Below are positions 35,186-45,929 of a stretch of 64,000 bases of DNA, one piece after another. A model generated the notes under the pieces. It saw nothing but the letters and a program-made list of their open reading frames with translations, was not told the DNA's origin and made no database searches. Positions within the stretch are counted from its first letter, which is position 1. Each line of letters starts with the position of its first letter. The DNA lies in assembly GCF_000165425.1 (NCBI RefSeq), contig NW_001799627.1, positions 126,701 to 190,700 on the forward strand, in the 5' to 3' direction. This stretch comes from Paramecium tetraurelia. Taxonomy: Eukaryota > Ciliophora > Oligohymenophorea > Peniculida > Parameciidae. The position numbers were made by a program, and so were the translations under genes.

Positions 35186-37424
35186 TCAGTAACGATTGAA
35201 TGGTCTCGAACTTAAATGGAAAACCTACATTACAAAAAATTGAGTACATGTCTACTATTATTCTGTATTTGTTCTAGGGCGATTCTAAGGTGTTTTATTT
35301 TAATGGCCTTGCTATTATTTTAGTTTTTAAGAATTGATATAGGAAGAATCTGGAGATCGGTTATTTACTCTATAACTAATAGGAGTGTGCGAGTTCTATT
35401 TCTCGATTGCAGTCTGTCTTTCAGTTCTACAAACATCAGAAAGTAAGGATTTCAATTAATTGCTGTTATTTGTGGGACTTTATTATTAAGTAGGATTTGA
35501 TCTGAGATTAGGGTTATTCTTATGAGGTTGTAATTAAATAGTCATGGTGCTATTAATGAAGTCTTAGGTGGAATTGATATTGCTATTGCTAGTATTACAG
35601 GGATTAGACTATTTCTTAAGATAAATACTGAAATCGAATTGTCCTTAGTTTTATTATTTGAGATTATTTCTTTAATTTGTGGGCGAGTGATCAGATCCTC
35701 TCTTTTGATTAATCATCTATTCAATCAAATCAGCTTAATTCTTAATAATAGTCTTAATTTGTGATTGCTATTGTGTTTTTGGAGGAGATCTGGAATTCAA
35801 AAATGTAGTAATGAAATTATTAGTTAATTTAGGAGATTAATCCTATTTAGCATTTTATTTATAATTGTTGTTGATTGGGATTTATATCTTTTAATTATGT
35901 TTCGATGTTGAAGAGGTTTCTGAATTTTACAAAAAAGCAGGTTGTTTTTCAGAAGTACTGGATAATATGGATTCTTCTTTTATTACATCCAAATTTATAT
36001 TATAATGTTTGTGATAACTAGTTATTAGATGACTGATGTAAGGAGATTAAGTAGTTATATGTCTACAGGCTATTTCAATTGCTTTTAAGTGGTACATTTC
36101 ACTTAATTTAAACTCTTCAGTATCTATTTTGTCTTCCTTCACACCTATTTACTTAGCTTTTTCTAATTCCATGAATCTTAATTCAGTTGCAATAGTAAAG
36201 TATGAAATCGAAAAGTAGATTACTTTTTCTAGGATTTATCTTTTAGCTAATTCATAAATCATCTCACCAAACTGAGTGAAATCATCATAAACTTACGGTT
36301 CCATATGCATGATAGATCCAATATTGAAATTCTTGATCCACTCAGCCAAATTCTAAATCCCTAATAATGATCGATATTCCTCATTTTGAGATACTAATTT
36401 TAATTCTTTTCTCAAATGCTTCTCATTATTTTCTGGATTATTCCTCCAAAAATATAACTACTTTTTAGCTTCCTTCAATAACTGTTTCTCATTCACTGGG
36501 ATTTTTTCAAGATCGACTTATCTTATCATATCCTTCAATATATCTTTTGCTCCATCAATCACCAACCTGCCAAATTCAATTTCATCCTTCATCTAGTACT
36601 TCTGTGTTTTCTTCTATTTGTCTTAATCTTGTTATTGCTATTCTTATTGATTGCTTCTGACTGAAATATTTGATTATGAAGTAGTGGCAGTTCCTAAAGA
36701 TCCGTTGTTCTACGACCAAGATTAACAGAAGTGATTCGCTATCTTGAATAACTCTCTCATTGTGGTTGCTGCCTTCTATGAATTGAGAAGTGCCTTGTTA
36801 TGCCTATGTTTTATTAGTTTTGAAGCTTACTTTCCCATTTAACTTAAAATGGCTGTATATTGTAAATAAGCTTTAGCTAGAAAAGTCTATCTCTTCACTA
36901 ACTGTGCTTACTTCTCTTGAGCAGTGGCAAAGTTCTCTAAATCTTGCTCGTCCTCCTTAATGGCTAATTCCATGTTATAGATAACACCATCCAAATATTT
37001 AGAACATTTATCCAAAACCCATTAGCTTGAATAAAAGCATTCATTACCATTGATAAGCACAGGCTTAATTATATAGAATTATTATAATTAGGTTTCTATC
37101 AATAACTCTGCCACAACTTGCAGCAAACTAAGATTATTGAAATCTATCATACTTCTAACATCTATTCGGATTATTATAGCAATTTCAAAGCCTCTTTGTA
37201 TTTCTGCTATTTAATTTTAACAGTTGCCTATTCATTCAATAAATTGATCTGTTACATTAAAGAATCTAAAACTTATTGAGTTTTTGTGAAATACCTGAGT
37301 TCTTTAATAGTTATTTTAGGTTTTATTGTTTCGTGTATTATTCTAAATCTTCATCCTCCTCTTGTTTATATGATTCATCCTCTAGTCCCATGGAGTTATT
37401 TGAAATTGTTTGTTAATTATTCAT
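35186..37424 (-). CDS. TPR-like N-terminal, coiled-coil protein, about 722 aa
   Basis: Three introns near the 5' end (23, 25 and 22 nt) join MNNQQTISNNSMGLEDESYK to a region with tetratricopeptide character (YKEALKLLQQSEQMLEFA, LIIIILYNQACAYQ, WVLDKCSKYLDGVIYNMELA). Helical segments follow (FLAKAYLQYTAILSQMGKQ, HNKALLNSQKAATTMREL, EWIKNFNIGSIMHMEPQV, YELAKRQILEKVIYFSISY), then a long Asn/Ser/Gln-rich tail to TGA at 35186-35188. LYNQACAYQ plus amphipathic pairs suggest a peptide-binding helical scaffold. Function unknown. An internal ATG at 37150 would also open a frame, but it would lose the TPR-like section, so I chose the upstream start. Divergent from the gene at 37530 with only 105 bp between starts. 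Confidence 0.7.
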
Positions 37425-37529
37425 TTTATAAAATATTATTTGATCAAAAAGGTTATTATTATAAAATAATTAAGCATGCAATCTCCTCTTCGATTGTATT
37501 CTGCCTAAAGAGCATTCACTTGTAGGAAT
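37425..37529. promoter_or_regulatory. 105-bp divergent promoter region
   Basis: Two divergent start codons are separated by 105 bp, so transcription of both genes must be driven from this AT-rich interval. No specific motif identified. Confidence 0.5.
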
Positions 37530-39218
37530 ATGGAGACCAAACCTTCTTTTTTCATTTCTAAAAGTATGATCATCAATCACTATCCTTAAAGAGGCCAAAT
37601 AATCAAAGAAACAGAAAGAAATCGATAATCTCAACGAATAATTATTAATGGTCAAGCAATCCAACAATCTACTATTCGAAGAAAACAAACAATTAAAACA
37701 GCAAATATTGCACTTCGAGGTTTTCATACATTCTTACCTAGAAATAATTAAATAAACAAGAAAAGTTACTCATTTTGAATAAACAATCTAAGGCCGAATC
37801 TAAACATAGCGACTTAGATTTACAAATAAGAATGAAAACAGAAGAAGTACCATAATTGTTATACTAGACATGTTCCGTTATTGCATATCAAAAACAAATC
37901 AAAGATTTTAAGTCTAGAGACTAATATTATTAGTAGCAAATCGAGGAATTAAAGAGAGACACAAGAAGAACAAAGCTACAAGAATGTCAGGTTAAGTATT
38001 ATACATATTGTTTAAGATAGAATGTAAGGTAATCAAAGAAGTATATGAAAAATTAAAATTTAAATACCAAGCATTAATGCATTAAATGTAATTTCTACTT
38101 TTACGATTCTTAGTTAATTTAGTCAAAAAGATGAATTATTGAGAGATAACATTAAAATTAGTTAAGAATTACTCATTACTTAATAAAAACTTTAAGAATT
38201 ATAACTACACAATAAGAAAATTCAGCAAGACTTACACCAATCTGATTTTAAAAGAATACGTAGTGAAAAGTTAGTGTTTGATAAAGAAAAAGAGTTGAAA
38301 CTAATATAGTTTGAATATAGTAATCCAAAAAAAACAATAAGTGATTTAAATCGATAATGGTAAATCAGATTAGAAAACCAAAAGTTAATATAGCAGTAAC
38401 TTGAAGATGAATTGAGATTAAGAAATGAAAAAATCATCCTCTTAGAAAAGACTTTAAAAGAAGACAAGGCTGCTTATCAACTTAAAGAGGCTTTTTACAA
38501 AAGGGAAATTGATAGTTTGAATATCCAAATCGGATAATTAAAAGAAACTATTTAACATCTAGAAAAGGAGTAGATGGTTGAACAAAGTTCGGATGAATAA
38601 GAGTCTAAATCTGAAAAATCGGAGAGATAGACATCCCAGTCTTACCAAAGACAAAAAACACAACTATTAATGAGTAGAAAAAAGATTCAAAAAGTTAATT
38701 CATCTGAAGTAGAGATCATTGGAAAAGAGATAGCATTGAAATTCTAACTAGCTTAAATACCATTCTCTAGATTAGACTCTTACATTTATTCTAAATCATC
38801 GAGAGGTATAATCAATCTAAATGAAATCAATGAAATTCTTAAGCAATCTCCATTTGATTTGCCAGATGACTAATCTTTATTAGTGGCAAGGTTTCTTGCA
38901 GAACCTGAACAAGAGGAATGGATCTATTATGATAGTTATCAAACAAACGATGTTGTAATTGTTATTAGTATCTTCCGAAATCTGGTTAAACCTTTTGATT
39001 TGATCAACCCTCAGCTCTACGACACCATACATCAAGAATTAAAATAGATTTTCAGACTCAACAAGAATAAGTTAATTGACTATCTCATGCTAAATGGTGA
39101 TAATTGCGATCTAAATTACTTTAAGAAAGCATTTGAGTATTGTGACATTCCTTTAAGTTAAGAGTAAAACTATTATTTAATTTAGATAAGAAGCATATAT
39201 TGCAATAAAAATATATGA
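37530..39218 (+). CDS. Coiled-coil protein with C-terminal EF-hand-like helical domain, about 528 aa
   Basis: Four introns (28, 22, 26 and 26 nt) give an exon sum divisible by three. After METKPSFFISKKAKQ comes a nearly continuous coiled coil (IDNLNEQLLMVKQSNNLL, IEELKRDTRRTKLQECQ, LLRDNIKISQELLITQQ, QLEDELRLRNEKIILLEKTL) to about residue 380, a Ser/Glu-rich hinge, and a globular helical end (GIINLNEINEILKQSPFDL, LVARFLAEPEQEEWIYYDS, ISIFRNLVKPFDLINPQLY) that resembles the degenerate EF-hand modules of ciliary coiled-coil proteins, but without a clear calcium loop. Cilium or basal-body function is a guess from the architecture. Stop assigned to TGA 39216-39218; convergent with the next gene 72 bp away. 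Confidence 0.65.
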
Positions 39219-39290
39219 GAAGTATAGGCGAATTGTTAATTTGAAATACTAAGAAATAATTGATTACTTCAAATGATAATATAATGTAAT

Positions 39291-40225
39291 TCAAAAGATT
39301 AAACAATTTATACAGGTTTCTGATGAACTCTCCTTTCTTTTATTCTTGATTTCCTCTTATTTCAATGGGTTTTGATATTTTCCTCTCTTAATTTCATAAT
39401 GCTCATCTTCTTCGTAATCTTAAGATGCTGAGGATAGATTTTACAAAGATTTGGTCCCTAAAAATAGAGTTATTTAATTACTATCCATGATAGATATTGA
39501 ATCATTCTTGGATTTGATTATTTCAAAGAGTTTGTCTCGAAGATCATCCAATAGATTGGCAATTTCTGAATATTATGAAATTTATTCTTGTAATTTAATA
39601 AATTTGGAATCATTTATGATGTCAGAGAATGATTATTATAATCTATTAAATCTTTCATTATTAAATGATTTTAATTATTAAAACTATTATTACAGATTTT
39701 CCACTTCATTATGATAAATTTAATGCAATCTGAAAATGCAAATCCCTTCAAACTCATTTCCATTGTAGTTTGCCAATTCATTTATCTCTATAAGTTCTGT
39801 AAGTTAATTAAGTTTAAGAAGTATTTTCTTTTGTAAACTGGCCGCAGTCCTATAATAATTAAATTGATATACTCTTTGCTTTCCTGTTGAATCAGCATAT
39901 GACTCTTCTTTAAATTAGAGGGTCCTGGAATAATTTAGATGTCCAATGTTATCTTAAGATCCTACATTATTTTGTTTATTTATTTGAGCTATAAGTTAAA
40001 ATAGATATTACCTCTAGAATCTTAGTACAATAGTTCTTCATGATCTTATCATCTACATTGTTAAATTGTTGTTTTATGAGATTAACTTTTTCCTAAAATT
40101 ACACTAAACGAGAATAATACATCTAGTTAGTCCTTCAAATTTGGATAGATCGGTCTAGATTCCTTTTTGAATGCTTGAACATTATCTAACAAAGATTCAA
40201 TGTCTTGTTTGAGTTTAAGAAGCAT
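39291..40225 (-). CDS. Possible SNARE-like coiled-coil protein with C-terminal CaaX box
   Basis: Heptad-rich protein starting MLLKLKQDIESLLDNVQAFK. A later segment (QEQISQYSEIANLLDDLRDK, LFEIIKSKNDSISIMD, then TKSLQNLSSASQ) has the length and spacing of a Q-SNARE helix. There is no C-terminal transmembrane helix; instead the protein ends CINCLIF, i.e. a CaaX box CLIF with a second Cys three residues upstream, as expected for a prenylated (and possibly palmitoylated) membrane-associated protein. Introns of 28 nt and 24 nt are clear. A third event near 39950-40010 (23 nt plus a longer, about 41 nt, gap) is uncertain, so the middle of the model may be off. Stop at 39291-39293. Confidence 0.5.
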
Positions 40226-40351
40226 GAGTAATTTAATAATAATAAATTATCTTTAATTTTCCATATTTTAAGAGTATTGAATTCTTACACACTAGAAAGG
40301 AATCTAAATTAAACTAGAGCATAATAATAATATTGTATAAATTAAATGATT

Positions 40352-42166
40352 TCATAATAAAAGAATATCTTTTTCTGACACCTTCACCTTCGTATTATTA
40401 GCAGACAATTAAACTATTAAATATCCAGATTTTATTTAAACAATTTATCCTCGATATCCTTACCATTATCCAATTTTTAGTTGACAAATTTATCCAGTCA
40501 AACACATCTAATCATTCTATTTTGGTTTGTTTTGTTTACTAAATACCATTTTGCAGTTATTTGCATTTTCAAGAATAATTTAGTAAGGAAACAAATGGTT
40601 AAATAAATATAGCTTACCATTTATACAATGTTTGACTAATCCAAATTTATTAGCATACTAACCTGATATGATTATCACATTATCATTGATTCTGAATGTT
40701 TCACCTTATTCATTCATTTCAACTCCATTTATTGTGAGAATTTCTAGTTTCTCATTTCTTATTTCTTAAACCTCATTATTGATATCCAAAACAACAGCAG
40801 ATTACAGCTTTTATTGAATAACACAGCCGATTTAAAAGTCATTGTTCCCAAATTTGACTAAAGAATTATCAGTTTAAAAATTCTTATGTCCAAATTATAA
40901 CACACTGTGAGGTACCTTGAAAGTTCCATGTTAATTTGAAAGCACAACATAACCTTATTTGATACATATAATAACACCTACGTCTCCTTTGTGAGGACCA
41001 TCTATAACTTTGGCTTCCTAATATAATTTAAAAGCTAATCGTATTTCTGATGCATGAACTAGATATGTGTATTCTCGATTATCTTTCTTACACATAAGTT
41101 CTATCATTTAATCATCAAATATTTTCATTATTTTGAATTTAGGACCTTTATTGATATCATCTTCCCCTATTAATCTGACTTTTTGTCCTTCTTTAAACTG
41201 TACATCCACTCTTCTAAGTATTTCTCTTTTAGCCTATTAGACAAGAATCTTTCGATCAACTACATCAGGGAAGAACATTTGTAATTCCTCATCAGTGATT
41301 GTAATATTATGTTCTATATTTTTAAGTGGACATCTTAATAGATTGAACCCATCAATTTTAGCACACTTGTACTCTTTTTCAATATCAGAATAAATGAATT
41401 CAGATTGATTAGTAGTTTCAATTTGATTAGTTTATTGTCTAGTTCTTTACCATGAAATAGGTTCTTTTTAACCTTATTTATTTCTTTTAATCACTTTTAT
41501 TATAGCAAAGTTTTAAATTAAATTCACTCTTAATACTTTTCCTAAATCTTTCCCATAGTTTTTATGATTTTTAAATCTTACCCATTAGCCAACTTAAATA
41601 TTGTTATTTTTCTTTATTTCTAATAAACTATCACAATCTTCAGGTTAAATATATATAGGTTATCCATACATAATGGACCTCATGAATTCCTTAACATCAT
41701 TTTCAAAGAAAGATTCAAAAAAAATAAATCCTTTAACATTTGGAGTATAAAAGACAGATACAATTGGACTATTTTTTGGCAATAAATTTGAGATTTCTAA
41801 TATTCTTTATACTTCCAAAATAGATCTACCACATTTGAACCTCCACACTTTTGGATCATTTAACTTAGGTCCTCCTTTTAATGTATCATCATCATCATCA
41901 TTATCTTAATCCTCATCATCTTAATCTATCACATTACTACTGTATTCACTGTTATTTTGAGTCTCATCTATTGCATCCTATTCCATTAGTTCTTGAAGCC
42001 TTTTATTCAATCTTTCCTTAGCTTATGCTCTCCTACTCTGAATTTCCTTCAATTATCTTTCAGCTTCCTTTCTATTTATCTCAAATTTTGGATCATCGTC
42101 TTCTTCACTACTATAACCTTCAGAAGCCTCTTATTCTATAAACTAACATTTGGTTCTCTTTCTCAT
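40352..42166 (-). CDS. SPT5: Transcription elongation factor SPT5 (NGN and KOW domains)
   Basis: Intronless, 604 aa. The acidic N-terminus (Glu/Asp/Gln-rich, including a run of Asp codons near 41900) is typical of eukaryotic SPT5. The NGN domain is visible as VWRFKCGRSILEVQRIL, PIVSVFYTPNVKGFIFFESF, VKEFMRSIM. KOW modules follow: IQVGQWVRFKNHKNYGKDLG, EGQKVRLIGEDDINKGPKF, YQEAKVIDGPHKGDVGVIIC, NDNVIIISGQYANKFGLV, and a last one with GQICQLKIGQWQGYRGQIV. SPT5 with SPT4 clamps RNA polymerase II and supports processive elongation. The protein is short compared with yeast or human SPT5 and lacks the C-terminal heptapeptide-like repeat region, so CTR-based regulation seems absent or carried elsewhere. 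Confidence 0.88.
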
Positions 42167-42236
42167 TTTAAAATTTTAATAACTAATATTCTAGTCATTT
42201 TTTTATTTAAATACATAATATAAAATTTCACTTTTA

Positions 42237-42972
42237 TCATTGTAATGAATTAAATTTCTATTGTTTGATTACTTTTCCTTATTTATCAACTAATTATTTG
42301 CTAACAACCTAATCGTTTTCTTCATCCATCAAAAAATCATCATTAACTTCCTTGTGAGTCTACTCAATCATTCTATATTTCTTTAACTCCTTTTATTTGA
42401 ACTATTTTAATATTCATTATCATTTACATTCTTTTTGCTTTTGTCAATTAAAAGTTCTTATTATTCTTTTGCATGATCATTCAAATTCTTACCAAATAAT
42501 GAAATATATTTTTAATCTTTAGGATAATATTTGACATAATTAATTTTCTCTTGTATTTCAGATTCCTACTCCAACAACGGTTCCCTATTTTCTGTAGTTT
42601 CTAGCTCTTTTTGAATCTTCTCTAATTGTCTCTTCAACTTTTTCAAATCCACTTATTTTATTTTCTTATATTTTCTGGCAAAATAATCAATTTTTTTCTA
42701 TTGCTACTTGTATTCATTCTATTTCTAATTTAGTTATTTTTATTTGGTCTCTAAATCTTATTGTTTCGTCTATTTTATTTCTTCATTTAAATGACCCTTT
42801 TGTTAATTAATTAATATACTTTATTTATCAACCTTTGAAGATCTCTTACTTATTTTTTTAATTTCTTACAACTCTCCCCTTCCTTTTGATTTGTTTTTGA
42901 TCTTTTGAGTTGATGAAATTTATTTAAAGGCAGCTCATTTCTTCTTTTATAAATTTTCTTATGAGTTTCCAT
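42237..42972 (-). CDS. EFG1-like rRNA-processing protein
   Basis: 228 aa, introns of 23 and 26 nt, exon sum divisible by three. A basic N-terminus (METHKKIYKRRNELPLNKF) is followed by KKLKKQVRDLQRLINK, a long charged coiled coil, KIDYFARKYKKIKQVDLKKL and the signature NYVKYYPKDQKYISLFG, which I associate with the EFG1/DUF2361 family of nucleolar proteins required for early 18S pre-rRNA processing. The C-terminus is Glu/Gln-rich (RMIEQTHKEVNDDFLMDEEN). It sits 70 bp upstream of SPT5 on the same strand. The assignment rests on the YP...KYISLF motif and overall layout; a coiled-coil protein of another family is the alternative. Confidence 0.65.
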
Positions 42973-43003
42973 AAATTATTTTTATATTATAAATAAATTA
43001 AAA

Positions 43004-43452
43004 TCAGCTCCTTCTAAAAAAATGATAATCAGGTTGTGTCGAGTATGGACCTGTATAGGGTTTCATAATCATTGATGATTCATACGGATCTGACATAAAT
43101 GAGTTATAAAATAGATTTTTTGTAGCTTCTATTTATTCTGGAATCAGTCTTGAAGACAACCTAAAGAATATTGTCAATTTCAATACCTTAAATAATGCTT
43201 TAATTTTGGAATATGATAGGGAGTGAATTTATTATATGTCTTTAAAGAAAAGTCGACCCCAACCTAATCTGAATAATAATTATAAAACTAAAGTTTATAA
43301 TTAGGAGTTGGCTTAGTATTCCAAAGCATTAGAATTGTTTAATTTTTTTATTATTCCTCAGATTCTTAATCCCTCTTTGAATTTTGGTCTGAGCCCTCAA
43401 TTTTAGGGTCTTGTGACTAAAATGAAAATAATTTAAATGGTTAATTAGCCAT
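43004..43452 (-). CDS. Hypothetical protein, 140 aa
   Basis: One 26-nt intron (in HYLR/LSSR) and an exon sum divisible by three. Starts MANQPFKLFSFQSQDPKIEG, acidic/Gln-rich for 40 residues, then Tyr/Pro-rich (WNTKPTPNYKLQFYNYYSDQ, YNKFTPYHIPKLKHYL), then IPEQIEATKNLFYNSF and a C-terminus MKPYTGPYSTQPDYHFFRRS. Proline/tyrosine-rich short proteins of this kind occur among ciliary microtubule inner or associated proteins, but I cannot assign a family. It ends 31 bp before the start of the EFG1-like gene on the same strand. Confidence 0.6.
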
Positions 43453-43566
43453 ATATATTAATTAATAAAATAAATAATAATTGATTATCTTATTGGAACA
43501 AAAGAAAATAATCGCCATTTTTAGATGTGTAATTTCATTTCAATATAAATAAATCAATACTTTTGT

Positions 43567-43920
43567 TCATTTATATGCTAAAACCTCTGCTTCAAGTGAA
43601 AAATTTGAAGAAGGAAAATTGCCAGTTCTACTTATTTGAATAATTTTTGTTTCATCAAGTCTAATTGAACAATTTTCACTATACAAAGATATAGCATTTT
43701 GACCATAAGGAATCATTTTAATTTTGATAATATCAACTTTTGTAGAAAAAGTCCAAGTACTTTGCGAATCTGTTTAACAATTTCCAGATTATAGATAAAT
43801 ATGTAGCTTTGCTTTTCTAGTTTATGGAGGTAAATCAGCTAAACAAAGTTAAGTTGTGTTTTATAAAATCTAAAATTTAATAGGGTTATGAAGCAAGTTC
43901 CATCCATATTGATTTTACAT
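43567..43920 (-). CDS. 117-aa beta-rich family protein, copy B
   Basis: Intronless frame of exactly 117 codons plus TGA. It begins MQNQYGWNLLHNPIKFQ, has the family core LADLPPQTRKAKLHIYLQSG, WTFSTKVDIIKIKMIPYGQN, SENCSIRLDETKIIQISRTG and ends NFSLEAEVLAYK. The same length and pattern is seen in copy C (44989-45342), with a frameshifted copy A at 28061. Alternating hydrophobic/polar residues, several Gly and aromatic positions and no long helix suggest a single beta-sandwich domain. No signal peptide or membrane segment. Function unknown; the layout reminds me of small lectin-like or tail-fibre-like beta domains, but that is only an impression. Confidence 0.8.
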
Positions 43921-44800
43921 GATTTGAATATAATTATATAAATTCTATTATTTTTATTGGATTTAAATTAAAAAAATAAAATTATAGAATTGTGCATTAT
44001 ATATCTTCATATCTATTTATATTTCTATTTATTATTATAGGATTAACATTTAATAATAGAAATGAAATATTAGAAACTCATTATATAAATCATTGTTTTC
44101 TATCATGAAATATAGATCCTTTTATTGCTTTTTAGATAATTGATTTTACATTTCCTATTAATTAATCATTTTTAAAGGTAACTTTAGCACTTTATTTAAT
44201 AATTTAATTATACATCTATCCATTGGAATGTTTGATTTCAAAATCTCCTTCTTTTTTGTTATTTTTAAATGAACCAGTATATCTAGAATTCTAATTAATT
44301 TTTACATATCTCCAGTATTCTATATTTTGAGTTCTCCTTTACCATGCATTTAATCATCTTAAAATTAACCATTATAATTAAAATTAAATAAAATGTAAAT
44401 TTACATATCACCAATAGGAAAGAAATAAGTACCTCTTCCTTATCTTTTATCTTTCCAATATTCACCTTCATATCTAGATTAGAGAATGACTTACCTATCT
44501 CCTTTTTTTGTATGAAACTCTCCATGGCCATGCTTCTTATTTTCATAAAATTCTCCTTTATATCTAATATATTATAATATTAATACTAATCTCCTTTCTT
44601 AGTATTAAGAATTCCTTCTCCTTAAATTTTATCATCCATAAAATGTGCTTTAACTCTATAAAAATGAATTCAATTTTACTCATAATCAAATGAACTTTTT
44701 TTAAATCCAAATCCGTTAAGTTTTTATTATTCATTTTACCCTAAAATATACAGCATTCAGAATTTTCATTTAAAGTTGTTTTTTAACCCCTTTGCAGATA
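43785..44800 (-). repeat. Inverted segmental duplication, right arm
   Basis: Reverse-complement partner of 27180-28195. It contains the 5' part of copy B, the intergenic DNA and the 3' part of a MORN gene. Similarity decays into unrelated sequence around 44800-44830. Confidence 0.9.
43940..43998 (-). promoter_or_regulatory. Conserved block upstream of 117-aa copy B
   Basis: Reverse-complement equivalent of the block at 28003-28060, immediately before the ATG of copy B. Confidence 0.4.
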
Positions 44801-44830
44801 ATCTTACTATTAAACCTCATTTTTTACCAG
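44090..44830 (-). pseudogene. 5'-truncated, splice-damaged copy of the B-box/MORN gene
   Basis: Matches the 3' half of the gene at 26324-27891, including its introns and stop (TGA 44090-44092). It lacks the whole N-terminal B-box and helical part. Near 44720 one A is missing from a run (frameshift relative to the intact gene), and the acceptor of the last intron has changed from TTTTAG to TTTTAA (near 44378), so splicing would fail. Three independent lesions make this a pseudogene. In minus orientation it lies between copies C and B of the 117-aa family. Confidence 0.85.
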
Positions 44831-44988
44831 TTTTGATACAAATTAGAAGAAATAAAATTGTTTTTGATGTTCTCCTAATAAGCTAGTTTAACTAAATGGG
44901 CTTAATTCCAAAATTTAAAGTCCCTAAATTTAGATTCACAATTAATAAAAAAAAAATCAATTATTTTATGCAATATACTTAAATTAAT

Positions 44989-45342
44989 TCATTTATATCC
45001 TAAAACTTCAATTACGATTGAAAAGTTGCCTGAAGGAAAATTTCCCTGTCTACTTATTTCAATAATTTTTTTCTCATCAAGCCTTATGGCAATATTTTCG
45101 CTATTAACTGTCCATGCATTTTAAGCATATGGATGACCAGAAATTTTGATCTTATCAACTTTTGTTGATAAAGTCCAAGTAACAGTTGAATCTCCTTAAC
45201 AACCCCCAGACTATAGACATATATAGAGCTTTGCTTTTCTAGCTTGAGGAGGTAAATCAACTAAGGAAAATGATGTTGTGTTTGCTTGAATTTAAAATAC
45301 TATAGGGTGCTGGAGCAAATTCCATCCATATTCATTTTACAT
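44989..45342 (-). CDS. 117-aa beta-rich family protein, copy C
   Basis: Intronless, exactly 117 codons plus TGA, as copy B. Begins MQNEYGWNLLQHPIVFQ, core LVDLPPQARKAKLYICLQSG, VTWTLSTKVDKIKISGHPYA, WTVNSENIAIRLDEKKIIEI, end NFSIVIEVLGYK. Differences from copy B are spread over the gene and mostly keep hydrophobicity, which argues for selection on protein. The conserved upstream block lies at 45366-45421. It sits in the same orientation as copy B with the MORN pseudogene between them. Confidence 0.8.
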
Positions 45343-45929
45343 TTTTTGATGAAAATTATGTAAATTCTATTATTTTTGATTAGATTTAAATAAAAAAAAT
45401 AAAATTATAGAATTCTGATTAAACAAAAATAAATATTTCCATAATATGATAGGAATTTTAATTTAAAGAATTACTTTTATTAAAAAATCATATTAATATA
45501 ATACTAATTGATTTTTAGGTTATCTTTTATTTTATTTCAACTCTGTCATGCATAATATTTCCTTATATCCATTTATATTCGTTATTACACAATTAACATA
45601 AGGAGGTATCATATAGAAATTCAAATTTTCATATCAAATACTGAAAATCTAGAGATCCATTTGAAAGTAACAATAAGTCTGTAATCTTTCACTTGTCAAA
45701 TCTTAGCCACAAAAGAGGATCAGAATGAATATAAATGAAGGTCACTTTAGGTTTTGATAAAAATTAATTAAAATATTAAAAGGCATGGGATTTTTGATTA
45801 TTATATATTTGTGAATTATGAGAGGATTGTGTTGAGATGATGAATCTTTAAGTAGGATGTCTAAAAGTAGTAATAGAATGAATGATTGTTTCTGATAATA
45901 TATATGCATCAGTTATTAATTTAAATAAT
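45343..45929. promoter_or_regulatory. Divergent intergenic region, 117-aa copy C / RSP3
   Basis: Contains the conserved upstream block of copy C at 45366-45421. The rest is AT-rich with no gene seen; it should include the RSP3 promoter. Confidence 0.45.

Noticed and set aside
35119-37150. Start of the TPR-like gene at the internal Met 37150
   Set aside because: Three short introns upstream extend the frame to 37424 and add a TPR-like segment with consistent phase.
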